DNA of 11,681 bases from Streptomyces roseochromogenus subsp. oscitans DS 12.976 (GCF_000497445.1 NZ_CM002285.1:893672-905352), one strand, 5' to 3'; counted from the stretch's first letter, positions 1 through 6,365 are shown. A program made the numbers and translations. The notes: a model not told the origin generated them from the sequence alone.

Positions 1-501
1 CTGGTCTTCGGCGCGATCGACTACGCGGCGGCCGTGGCCCGTATCGGTGACTTCCTCGGCTACCGGGTGACCGTGTGCGACGCCCGCCCGGTGTTCGCCA
101 CGCCCAAACGCTTCCCGGCGGGCGCCGAGGTCGTGGTCGAGTGGCCGCACCGCTATCTCGCCGGTACGGAAACCGACGACCGCACGGTGATCTGCGTCCT
201 CACCCACGATCCGAAGTTCGACGTGCCGCTGCTGGAGGAGGCACTGCGCCGCCCGGCCGCCTACATCGGGGCGATGGGCAGCCGGCACACCCACGAGGAG
301 CGCCGCGCAAGGCTCCTCGATGCCGGCCTGACCGAGGCCGAACTGTCCCGGCTGCGCTCGCCGCTAGGGCTCGACCTCGGGGCCCGTACGCCCGAGGAGG
401 TGGCCGTCTCCGTCGCCGCCGAGATCGTCGCCCTGCGCTGGGGCGGCAGCGGCGCACCGCTGACCACCACCGCCGGAGCCATCCACCCGACCGCGGTCTG
501 A
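1..501 (+). CDS. XdhC/CoxI family molybdenum-hydroxylase maturation protein (5'-partial)
   Basis: The reading frame is open from base 1 and ends at TGA 499-501, giving 166 visible C-terminal residues; the start lies outside the window. The sequence shows the XdhC Rossmann-type domain: FGAIDYAAAVARIGDFLGYRV is followed by VTVCDARPVFATPKRFP, then CVLTHDPKFD, YIGAMGSR and PLGLDLGARTPEE, all typical of the family. XdhC-type proteins bind the molybdenum cofactor and help sulfurate and insert it into xanthine or CO dehydrogenase-like enzymes in the cytoplasm. The coxG-like gene 21 bp downstream on the same strand supports an operon for a molybdenum hydroxylase whose large, medium and small subunits would be upstream. 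Family assignment is secure. Whether the partner enzyme is a xanthine dehydrogenase, a CO dehydrogenase or another aldehyde-oxidase relative cannot be told from this window. Confidence 0.92.
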   Translation: MVFGAIDYAAAVARIGDFLGYRVTVCDARPVFATPKRFPAGAEVVVEWPHRYLAGTETDDRTVICVLTHDPKFDVPLLEEALRRPAAYIGAMGSRHTHEERRARLLDAGLTEAELSRLRSPLGLDLGARTPEEVAVSVAAEIVALRWGGSGAPLTTTAGAIHPTAV

Positions 502-522
502 CGCGTCCGAAGGGAGCAAGTC

Positions 523-1263
523 ATGGAGCTGCACCACGAGTTCACCGTCCCCGTCCCGGTCGACGACGCCTGGCACGCACTCCTCGACATCGAACGGATC
601 GCGCCCTGTCTGCCGGGAGCGGTGGTGGAGGACTACGACGGCACGAAGGTGACCGGCTCGGTGAAGGTCAAGGTCGGCCCGGTCACCGTCGCCTACCGGG
701 GCACGGCGGTCTTCGAGGAGCGGGACGCGGCGGCACACCGCATGGTCCTCGTGGCGGACGGCCGCGAGACCCGGGGTCAGGGCACGGCCAGGGCGACGGT
801 CACCGGCACGCTCAGCGAACGCGACGGCGGTACGGCGGTGTCGGTACGGACCGACCTGACGGTGACCGGCCGCCCGGCTCAGTTCGGGCGGGGCGTGCTG
901 GCGGAGGTGGGCGACCGTCTGGTGGGCCAGTTCGCGAACAGCCTGGCCGAACGGCTGGCCATGCGCCCCGAGCCGGCCGAAGAGGAACCGGCCGCCTACG
1001 ACGACGAGGAACCCCAGCCGCTGGACCTCCTGCGCACGGCCGGCCTGCCGTTGGCCAAGCGAGCGGTGGCAGCGGCGGCGGTGATCGCCGTACTGGCGGG
1101 GGTGACGGCACGACTGCGACGATGCGGGCGAAGGGGGCACACCACTTCACGCCGGTGGCGTACAGCCGGCTCACGGGCGCGGGGCTGTGTCGAGATGCGG
1201 CTCCGCCGCGATGGGGGACCTCGGCTGCGCCGCCCGCGAGGTCGACGTCGCCGAGGCCAATGA
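523..1263 (+). CDS. CoxG-like SRPBCC protein with C-terminal membrane anchor
   Basis: The product has 246 residues. The ATG at 523 is preceded by a good ribosome site (AAGGGAG, about 6 bp away). Residues 1-145 match the CoxG/SRPBCC fold: MELHHEFTVPVPVDDAWHAL, then LDIERIAPCLPGAV, VKVGPVTVAYRG and a C-terminal helix FANSLAERL. CoxG of the CO-dehydrogenase cluster is thought to anchor the molybdenum enzyme to the membrane. Here an acidic linker (about 150-165) precedes one hydrophobic segment (about 181-196, AVAAAAVIAVLAGVTA), consistent with such an anchor. The gene follows the XdhC-type gene and probably shares its transcript. Beyond residue 200 the protein is an Arg-rich run of about 46 residues with no family resemblance, so the natural stop may have been lost through a frameshift near 1120. 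The fold is confident; the role as an anchor is inferred from relatives. Confidence 0.85.
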   Translation: MELHHEFTVPVPVDDAWHALLDIERIAPCLPGAVVEDYDGTKVTGSVKVKVGPVTVAYRGTAVFEERDAAAHRMVLVADGRETRGQGTARATVTGTLSERDGGTAVSVRTDLTVTGRPAQFGRGVLAEVGDRLVGQFANSLAERLAMRPEPAEEEPAAYDDEEPQPLDLLRTAGLPLAKRAVAAAAVIAVLAGVTARLRRCGRRGHTTSRRWRTAGSRARGCVEMRLRRDGGPRLRRPRGRRRRGQ

Positions 1264-1291
1264 GAAGCTGTCCCACCGTTCCAGCGCGGCC

Positions 1292-1618
1292 TCACACCCC
1301 GCGCCGCACAGCGTGCCGCTCGCGCCAGGCCCGTTTGCGACAGCGGGGAGAGCAGTACGTTGCCGAGGCAGGACGTTCGACCCCGACCGCCCAGGACGTC
1401 CCGAACTCCGGGCAGCTGGCCGTCACGCCGGCCTTCACCGCATCGGTCCTCGCCCGCGCCCGCCGCCAGTGCCGCGAACGGCAGGCAGCCGAACAGAACA
1501 GGGCCGTCACCTTGGCCGACGGCATCGGCGGACCACCGCACGCTGGGCACAACCGCGGCGCGCTGCCATCGTCCGTGACCACGACCAGCCGTAGCCGAGG
1601 CACCCCGTCCCTGCCCAT
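1292..1618 (-). CDS. Small Cys-rich double zinc-finger-like protein, second finger damaged
   Basis: The frame gives 108 residues from ATG 1618. GTG at 1603 is an alternative start; neither has a clear ribosome site, and the frame stays open further upstream. The first finger is C24-P-A-C27 ... C42-S-A-A-C46 followed by basic residues (RSRHWRRAR). The second ends C89-S-P-R-C93 followed by RKRAWRERH. This CxxC...CxxxC pattern with a basic helix resembles small putative zinc-binding proteins common in Streptomyces, whose function I do not know. In the second finger the expected CPEC reads C69-P-E-F72 (codon TTC at 1405-1403), one base from a cysteine codon, so this finger may not bind metal. The gene converges on coxG with 28 bp between them. 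It may be a functional variant or a decaying gene. A coding frame is favoured by the paired motifs rather than by codon evidence alone. Confidence 0.5.
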   Translation of the reverse strand: MGRDGVPRLRLVVVTDDGSAPRLCPACGGPPMPSAKVTALFCSAACRSRHWRRARARTDAVKAGVTASCPEFGTSWAVGVERPASATYCSPRCRKRAWRERHAVRRGV

Positions 1619-1878
1619 GCAGCACCGTGCGACCGGCAGCTTCCGAATGTCAGCCGCCGGAATTCGGCGTTCCCGGCCCGATGCCGCAACCGAGGACTCG
1701 CCGCCATGGAGACGGTGTCCTATGTGGTGAGGCGGACGAGTCGCTTGTAGCAGCACAGGGCTGCGGCGAGGCCGAGGGCGACATCCGGACCTTCGGAACG
1801 TACGTGCCCGGCGCTGACGGGTCGAAGTGGCGTCGCCGGACTCTCGCCCCCTCCACGGGCGGTCCGCCACCCGGTCGG
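1619..1878. other. Gene-poor spacer with a possible transposase-like C-terminus
   Basis: I see no convincing complete gene in these 260 bp between the Cys-rich gene and the metalloprotease 3' end. On the minus strand a frame ending in TAG at 1720-1722 reads PDVALGLAAALCCYKRLVRL then TT and stop. Its shape (Ala/Leu helix, then CYKRL) recalls the C-terminal helix of some DDE transposases, but I cannot name a family and no upstream catalytic part is present. Long frames on either strand here are extensions or shadows in GC-rich DNA. Confidence 0.3.
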
Positions 1879-3462
1879 TCAGGAGCGGACGAAGACGGCG
1901 GTCAGCTTGTGGGCGGAGTTCATGGTGACGTTGACCTGGCCGCCCAGTGTGTACTGCACCCCGTCGTAGATCCACCCCGCGTGCCGGTAGCCCGCCTGCG
2001 GGTACGCGGTGACCGCGACGACAGTGCCCGGCGCATAGGGGCCGTAGACGGCCGGGCGGGCGCTTCCGCCCGCGGTGGAGTCGAGGGTCAGGGGGTAGCG
2101 GGTCCTGGCGAAGGTCAGGTTGCGGTAACCGGCCAGGACCGGTGCGGAAAGCCGGGCCATGGCCGCGTTGTTGTTGTTCGCATCGCCCAAGGGCTGGCCG
2201 CTGATGGAGTTCTCGGTGTTGGAGTACTGGTTGACGGCCGTGCAGGGCATGCCGCATGCGCTGGGGTACGCCATCAGGGTGTGGAAGTTGTGTCGCGGGG
2301 TGACCCATCCGGTTGCGAACGGGGCGTTGAGCAACCGCTGCCAGGAGCCGCCCGGGCCCTGTTGGTTCAGGGTGGTGCGGTCGTGGAAGAGGCCGAGGTT
2401 GTGGCCGATCTCGTGGCCGAGGTTGTACCAGTCGGTCATCGAGCGGATGTCGACGACGGAGAACGCGTCGGAGGGGCTGAACCGGCCGCTCGTCGGCAGG
2501 CTGCCCTGGCCGCTGGACTGGCCGGGAGCGACACGGTTGACGACGGTGATCAGGTCCGCCCCGTAGCGGTCGCGCAGGCCGGCGGCGTTGGCCCCGAGTT
2601 CCGGGTCCCGCGGATCGGAGAGCTTTTTGAACATCGTGGAGGAGGTGTTGTCGCCGCCGTATCCGGTGTCGTAGGTCCCGATGATGTCGATACTCGCCGG
2701 TACGCCGCTGTCAGCGAGCGCCTCGTTCATCTTCCGCTCGGACCACCGGATGGTGTCGACGACCTGCTGCACGCCTCCCGCCTGGGTCACGGCCTGCCGG
2801 GTGTACCCGGCAATCACGTCGATGACCACGGGGGCTGCGGCTGTGGCCGGGGCCCTGCCCTCGAGGGACTTCCTGAGCCGGGAGGCTGGGGCGGGAGTCA
2901 TGACGTCGTCGTCGGGTGCATGGGGCTCTCGGTGGCTGGGGTCTTCCTCGGTGATGCGGACCCGGGCGGGCCGTCCCGGCATGGTCTCCATGCGGTAGAC
3001 CCTCGTCCCGAGGTCCGCGACGGCTTCCAGCGCTGCGTCCGCGCCCGGACCTGCCGTGCACAGGCCGCGCATCGAGAGGACGACACTGTGCTCGGGGGCG
3101 CCCTTGACGTGACCGCTCCAGGTGACAGTTCCCTCCTCGCTGTCCAACCCGTCCTCGACCGCCGTGACGCGGACGTCGTCGAAGAAGTCGAAGCTGTGCT
3201 CCCGGGGCTGACCGAAGGGAGCGGCACTGCACAGGCCACGGAAGGGCGCGGTGTCAAGGGGGAGGGTGCGCTCGCGCAGCACCTCCTTTCCCGACCCGGC
3301 CGGCGAGGGCCCAGCCGCGGCCGGAGGAGCAGCCGAGACACCGGCAGCCGCGGTGAGAGACGAGCCGGCCAGGGCGACGGCCACGCACACCGCGACCAGA
3401 CGTGCACGGCGGGAAGAACGGGAGGGCCGGGAGGGGCCGAGCGGGCTCATGGAAGGGTGCAT
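1879..3462 (-). CDS. Secreted reprolysin-like (zincin) metalloprotease
   Basis: The product has 527 residues. ATG 3462 is used here; ATG 3450 (residue 5) is an equally good start and neither has a strong ribosome site. The N-terminus has an Arg-rich stretch (15-21), a hydrophobic core (about 22-40) and an Ala-rich cleavage region near 43-50, which is a signal peptide; the paired Arg at 18-19 might suggest Tat export but the motif is poor. Residues about 60-200 resemble a propeptide or prodomain. The catalytic domain (about 210-445) contains HEIGHNLGLFHD at 350-361 (bases 2380-2415), the HExxHxxGxxHD zinc site of metzincins, and a probable Met-turn at M397 (LMAYP), with a Cys pair at C403 and C407. 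The last 80 residues (YPLTLDSTAGG ... AHKLTAVFV) look like a bacterial immunoglobulin-like/InlB-B repeat domain, perhaps for wall or substrate binding. It is expected to be exported and to cut proteins outside the cell; the substrate is unknown. It is transcribed alone. Confidence 0.88.
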   Translation of the reverse strand: MHPSMSPLGPSRPSRSSRRARLVAVCVAVALAGSSLTAAAGVSAAPPAAAGPSPAGSGKEVLRERTLPLDTAPFRGLCSAAPFGQPREHSFDFFDDVRVTAVEDGLDSEEGTVTWSGHVKGAPEHSVVLSMRGLCTAGPGADAALEAVADLGTRVYRMETMPGRPARVRITEEDPSHREPHAPDDDVMTPAPASRLRKSLEGRAPATAAAPVVIDVIAGYTRQAVTQAGGVQQVVDTIRWSERKMNEALADSGVPASIDIIGTYDTGYGGDNTSSTMFKKLSDPRDPELGANAAGLRDRYGADLITVVNRVAPGQSSGQGSLPTSGRFSPSDAFSVVDIRSMTDWYNLGHEIGHNLGLFHDRTTLNQQGPGGSWQRLLNAPFATGWVTPRHNFHTLMAYPSACGMPCTAVNQYSNTENSISGQPLGDANNNNAAMARLSAPVLAGYRNLTFARTRYPLTLDSTAGGSARPAVYGPYAPGTVVAVTAYPQAGYRHAGWIYDGVQYTLGGQVNVTMNSAHKLTAVFVRS

Positions 3463-3480
3463 GCGGGAGGCATGTCCTAG

Positions 3481-3500
3481 GGGAACGATTCGGCATTCCC
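3481..3500. repeat. Imperfect inverted repeat upstream of the metalloprotease
   Basis: GGGAACGATTCGGCATTCCC is an imperfect palindrome with perfect GGGAA/TTCCC arms, 19 bp upstream of the metalloprotease ATG. Its position fits an operator or promoter element, but no matching pair of -10 and -35 boxes is clear, so function is speculative. A second short dyad (CCCA-AA-TGGG, 3519-3528) lies further upstream. Confidence 0.3.
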
Positions 3501-3665
3501 GGCCGAGACCTTCATTCGCCCAAATGGGTGAGCGTGCGATCCGGCCGCGCCTGCGCCGTCAACGGGCCACGCTCGGGGGCCAGGGGGTGCCAAGGGCGGC
3601 GGCATCCAGGCGCGGGGCCGTACGGCCTGTGGGTACGGCGGCGGGTGTGCCGGAGCCGGCGATCA

Positions 3666-4202
3666 TCACCGGATGACCGCACGGCCGCGCCCGCTGTCGC
3701 TCTCTCGCTGCGGCAGGCGGTGCAGGGTGACCTCGGTCAGCGCCCCGTCGGCGACGGTGGCCGTCAGATAGGTGCAGTGGGGCTGGCGTCGGCGGTCGGT
3801 CGGGGAGCCGGGGTTGAGCAGGCGCAGGCCGGTCGGGGCGGTGGTGTCCCAGGGGATGTGGCTGTGGCCGAAGACCAGTACGTCGAGGTCGGGGAATCGG
3901 GCGGCGCAGCGGGCCTCGCGGCCCTGGGCGGGTCCGGTCTCGTGCACCACGCCGAAGCGCAGGCCGCCCAGCTCGGCGTACGCCACCTCGGGGAGGCGGG
4001 ACCGCAGCTGCGGGCCGTCGTTGTTGCCGTAGACCCCGATGAGCCGCCGGCTGCGGCTCTCCAGCAGGTCCAGGGTCGCGGTGTCGACCCAGTCTCCGGC
4101 GTGGAACACGACGTCCGCGTACGGGAGTTCGGCCAGCAGCTGCTCCGGGAGCCGCTTGGCGCGCTTCGGCAGGTGAGTGTCGGACACCATCAGCAGGCGC
4201 AC
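3666..4202 (-). CDS. YfcE/MJ0936-family metallophosphoesterase
   Basis: The protein has 178 residues from GTG 4202, chosen because family members begin directly with the strand leading into the first metal motif (here VRLLMVSDTH). GTG 4244 would add 14 residues without homology and runs closer to the divergent promoter. The calcineurin-like motifs appear in order: D8-x-H10 (SDTH), G36-D37, G59-N60-N61-D62 (GNND), H87 (VVHETG) and G112-H113-S114-H115 (GHSH). These are the dinuclear-metal ligands and the phosphate-contacting residues, all present. Relatives hydrolyse phosphodiesters such as bis-p-nitrophenyl phosphate in the cytoplasm; the physiological substrate is usually unknown. The gene stands divergent to marR and is not obviously linked to it in function. 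No signal peptide is seen. Family is secure; start and substrate are not. Confidence 0.88.
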   Translation of the reverse strand: MRLLMVSDTHLPKRAKRLPEQLLAELPYADVVFHAGDWVDTATLDLLESRSRRLIGVYGNNDGPQLRSRLPEVAYAELGGLRFGVVHETGPAQGREARCAARFPDLDVLVFGHSHIPWDTTAPTGLRLLNPGSPTDRRRQPHCTYLTATVADGALTEVTLHRLPQRESDSGRGRAVIR

Positions 4203-4260
4203 AGGGCCAACGTAGCCGAGAAGGGCGACACCGACCGCGGCCACCCATCCGCAAATTAAT

Positions 4261-4294
4261 CAGGTAAAACTGAACAGCTTCACCTGGACAGTTT
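4261..4294. promoter_or_regulatory. Interleaved inverted repeats, probable MarR operator
   Basis: Two overlapping inverted repeats lie in the AT-richer divergent spacer: CAGGT (4261-4265) with ACCTG (4282-4286), and AAACTG (4267-4272) with CAGTTT (4289-4294). They overlap the -35 box of the marR promoter. MarR-family regulators usually bind such dyads in front of their own gene, so autorepression is the likely role. Binding is inferred from position and symmetry only. Confidence 0.5.
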
Positions 4295-4313
4295 CGGCTG
4301 CTGGTCCTACGCT
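4285..4313 (+). promoter_or_regulatory. Promoter of the marR operon, leaderless
   Basis: TGGACA (4285-4290) and TACGCT (4308-4313) are separated by 17 bp and fit the vegetative (HrdB-type) consensus. The -10 box ends 6 bp before the ATG at 4320, so transcription would begin at or next to the start codon. No ribosome site precedes the ATG, consistent with a leaderless mRNA, which is common in Streptomyces. Confidence 0.55.
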
Positions 4314-4319
4314 GGCCGC

Positions 4320-4760
4320 ATGGCTGCTGACATCTCCGACTCCGCCGCCCGTGCCGCGCGCGATCTGCGCGTGGTGTTCAGCCGGCTGCGGCGTCGTATC
4401 CGCGAGGTCGCGCAGGACACCGACCTCAGCCCGTCGCAGGAGTCGGCGCTCACCCTGGTCGGCAAGCACGGCGCCGCCACGGCCAGCGCGCTCGCCGCCG
4501 CCGAGGGCGTACGCCCGCAGTCGATGGCCACCACGCTGGCCGCCCTGGACCATCACGGTCTGATCCGGCGCGCGCCCGATCCGGACGACGGCCGCCGCCA
4601 GCTGGTCACGCTGACCGACGCGGGACGGGCCCGGACAGAGGGCAACCGGCAGGTGCGTGAGGAGTGGCTGGCCCGCGCCTTCCAGGACCGCTACACCGAG
4701 GAGGAGCGGCAGACCGTGCTCAGGGCGCTGGAGCTGATGGAACGGCTGTCGCAGCCGTGA
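4320..4760 (+). CDS. MarR-family transcriptional regulator
   Basis: The protein has 146 residues, the usual MarR length. Helices at the two ends (about 8-33 and 105-145) would form the dimer interface. The central winged helix-turn-helix runs from about 37 to 102: LSPSQESALTLVGKHG, then the helix-turn-helix ASALAAAEGVRPQSMATTLAAL, and the wing RRAPDPDDGRRQLVTLTDAG, which carries the typical D-x-R-R-Q residues. MarR proteins dimerise on palindromic operators and let go when they bind small phenolic or similar ligands. It probably controls its own operon (MFS remnant and isochorismatase-fold enzyme) through the inverted repeats just upstream. Its TGA overlaps the GTG of the next frame (GTGA, 4757-4760), implying translational coupling. 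It appears intact. The ligand is unknown. Confidence 0.93.
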   Translation: MAADISDSAARAARDLRVVFSRLRRRIREVAQDTDLSPSQESALTLVGKHGAATASALAAAEGVRPQSMATTLAALDHHGLIRRAPDPDDGRRQLVTLTDAGRARTEGNRQVREEWLARAFQDRYTEEERQTVLRALELMERLSQP

Positions 4761-5334
4761 TACCGAGGCTCGCCGCACGCGCCGAGAAAGCCTCCCGCCC
4801 CTCCCTCATCGGATTCGACCGCCGGCTGATCCCGCCGATGCTCGTCGGCTCGGTCCTCAATCCGGTCAACTCCTCGATGATCGCCGTGACCCTGGTGCCG
4901 ATCGGCGTCGCCTTCGGAGCCCCACCCGCCGGGACCGCCTGGCTGGTCGCTGCAGATCGCGGGCTGTGCGCTGCTGCTCCTGGTGCGGTCCGGCAGGCCG
5001 CTGTGGCCGGTGCTCGCGATCGGTGCGCTGCTCGGCATCCCGCAGGGTCTCATCGGTCCGGCCACGCAGAACGCCCTGTACCAGCAGGCCGATCCGGAGC
5101 GGATCGCCTCCGCGGCCGGGCTGCTGCGGACCTTCATGCACCTCGGCGCGCTCGGCTCGTCCGCCGCCACCGCGGCGTTCCACCCGCACCGCGCCGACAC
5201 GGCCGGGCTGCACGGCCTGGCCCAGTCCATGCTCGCCGGCTCCGCCCTGTTGCCGGCGACGACCCTGCCCGGCCGTTCCCTCGGCCGGCTCACCCCTCAA
5301 CGCCCCACCACCCCTGGAAAGGTCCGACCAGCTC
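4757..5334 (+). pseudogene. MFS drug-transporter remnant with large internal deletion
   Basis: From GTG 4757 (overlapping the marR stop) the frame encodes the N-terminus and first membrane segment of an EmrB/QacA-like MFS exporter, including LVGSVLNPVNSSMIAVTLVP and FGAPPAGTAWLV, up to about base 4948. From about 4950, in a different frame, the sequence resumes with LQIAGCALLLLVRSG, IGALLGIPQGLIGPATQNAL and RIASAAGLLRTFMHLGAL, which match the last membrane segments of the same family. Intact relatives have about 450-480 residues; only about 64 plus about 125 remain, so roughly 270-300 residues are missing and the join is out of frame. The second frame has no stop until 5936, inside and beyond the next gene, so the C-terminal end is also altered. 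It cannot make a working transporter. Family assignment is good; the exact junction (about 4946-4952) is estimated. Confidence 0.8.
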
Positions 5335-5922
5335 ATGTCGCTCACCACGCTCGACCCCCGTACCGCCCTCGTCGCGATCGACCTGCAGAACGGCATCACG
5401 GCGATGCCGACCCAGCCGTACTCCGGCCCCGAGGTCGTGGCGCGTACGTCCGAACTCGCCGACGCCTTCCGCACCCGGAACCTGCCCGTGGTGCTGGTCC
5501 GCGTCTCCTTCGCCGCCGACGGCGGGGACGTCCTGCCGGGCCGCACCGAGCGCCAGGTGCGGGGCCTGGCCTTCCCCGAGGGCTGGGACGTCATCGTCGA
5601 CGAGCTCTCCGGTCACTCCGGCGACATCCGTGTCACCAAGCACAACTGGAGCGCCTTCCACGGGACCGACCTGGACGTCCAGCTGCGCCGCCGCGGCATC
5701 ACCCAGATCGTGCTGACCGGCATCGCGACCAGCATCGGCGTGGAGTCCACCGCCCGCGACGCCTACGCCCACGGCTACCACGTCACCCTCGCCACCGACG
5801 CGATGGCCGACGCCGACGCCGTGGCCCACACGAACAGTATCGAGCGGATCTTCCCGCGGCTCGGCGAGAGCGGCACGACGGCCGAGGTCCTGGAGCTACT
5901 GGCCAAGACGCACGCCGTCTGA
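5335..5922 (+). CDS. Isochorismatase-fold hydrolase without the catalytic cysteine
   Basis: The protein has 195 residues from ATG 5335, with GGAAAGG (5316-5322) upstream. It has the isochorismatase/cysteine-hydrolase fold: D16 in VAIDLQNG, K102 in VTKHNWSAF, and the nucleophile-elbow region LTGIATSIGVESTARDA. Most family members (nicotinamidases, carbamoylases) have Cys at the position that is G135 here. True isochorismatases such as EntB and PhzD also have Gly there and use the Asp-Lys pair, so the chemistry is more likely non-cysteine hydrolysis (for example of a vinyl ether) than amide hydrolysis. The substrate is unknown. It is the last gene of the marR operon and should still be expressed despite the broken MFS gene before it. 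No signal peptide is seen, so it is cytoplasmic. Fold secure; specific reaction not. Confidence 0.9.
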   Translation: MSLTTLDPRTALVAIDLQNGITAMPTQPYSGPEVVARTSELADAFRTRNLPVVLVRVSFAADGGDVLPGRTERQVRGLAFPEGWDVIVDELSGHSGDIRVTKHNWSAFHGTDLDVQLRRRGITQIVLTGIATSIGVESTARDAYAHGYHVTLATDAMADADAVAHTNSIERIFPRLGESGTTAEVLELLAKTHAV

Positions 5923-6035
5923 CCTGCACCGCCTGACCCGGGTCGGCGTTCGGCCACCCCACCGCGCCACAGAGCCAACGGCAAGCGAACAAAGGGGGCT
6001 TGGAGCCGGATGCCGGTCAAGGTCAGCGTCAAGCG

Positions 6036-6086
6036 GACTCCTGGGTGCTGGAGCCCCCGGTCTTCCCGGACGACCGGGGCAGCTTC
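6036..6086 (+). pseudogene. Fragment of an rmlC-like N-terminus (dTDP-sugar 3,5-epimerase)
   Basis: The plus strand reads SWVLEPPVFPDDRGSF, which closely resembles the opening of dTDP-4-dehydrorhamnose 3,5-epimerases (the usual EPPVFPDDRGSF-type motif before the cupin strands). The similarity stops at base about 6086, and what follows in this frame is the reverse complement of an rmlB fragment. A frame from TTG 6000, behind AAAGGGGGC, includes it and continues to 6278 (92 residues), but that longer product is a chance fusion. Short length limits certainty. Confidence 0.5.
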
Positions 6087-6236
6087 GAGGAGCAGCCCGG
6101 TCAGCTCCTTGTTGCTCAGCTCGGTGCCGCCGCCGATGTTGTAGACCTCGCCGGGGCGGCCCTGCGTGCATGCGAGGTCGATGCCGTGGCAGTGGTCGTC
6201 GATGGGCGGCCAGTCGCGAACGTTGCGCCCGTCGCC
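6081..6236 (-). pseudogene. Fragment of an rmlB-like dTDP-glucose 4,6-dehydratase
   Basis: The minus strand encodes GDGRNVRDW, then DDHCHGIDL, GRPGEVYNIGGG and TELSNKELTGLLLEA, which is the C-terminal part of the RmlB/StrE family of dTDP-glucose 4,6-dehydratases (short-chain dehydrogenase fold, deoxysugar biosynthesis). The Rossmann N-terminus and catalytic residues are absent, and similarity ends abruptly at LLLEA (base 6081). Upstream (6237-6263) the frame continues as MLFYGLESLT, unlike RmlB. Only about 52 of roughly 320-330 residues remain, so it is a dead remnant. Its end meets the rmlC fragment on the other strand, sharing AGCTTC (6081-6086). Confidence 0.75.
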
Positions 6237-6274
6237 GGTGAGGGATTCGAGGCCGTAGAAGAGCATGGGACCGA

Positions 6275-6303
6275 TTGACTGAATCTGGCCCTGTCTGTAT
6301 GAC
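6275..6303 (+). promoter_or_regulatory. Probable promoter for ctaD-ctaF
   Basis: TTGACT (6275-6280) and TATGAC (6298-6303) are separated by exactly 17 bp and resemble the vegetative sigma-factor consensus. Transcription would start near 6310, leaving about 55 bases before the ctaD start at 6366. It lies just outside the rmlB scar. Support is from sequence match and position only. Confidence 0.5.
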
Positions 6304-6365
6304 TGGCGCGTTACGGCGGCATGGCTCTGATGTCGGCGGGAATGTGCCGGGTAGCGTCGCACGCG

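Noticed and set aside
75..1730. 551-residue plus-strand open frame over xdhC and coxG
   Set aside because: It is a shifted frame of two recognisable genes, rich in Arg, Pro and Gly, with no motif.
1627..3480. Long plus-strand open frame opposite the metalloprotease
   Set aside because: It is the antisense shadow of a gene with signal peptide, zinc motif and domain order; its product is Gly/Val/Arg-rich with no family features.
3519..3528. CCCAAATGGG dyad upstream of the metalloprotease, considered as an operator
   Set aside because: Four-base arms only and no linked promoter boxes; mentioned beside the stronger repeat but not called.
4983..5936. 317-residue frame covering the MFS end and the isochorismatase gene
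   Set aside because: Only its first part (to about 5330) is MFS-like; the rest is an out-of-frame reading of the isochorismatase-fold gene.
5936..5945. Perfect palindrome GACCCGGGTC after the isochorismatase gene, considered as a terminator
   Set aside because: It has no loop, short arms and no U-run; chance palindromes of this kind are common in such GC-rich DNA.
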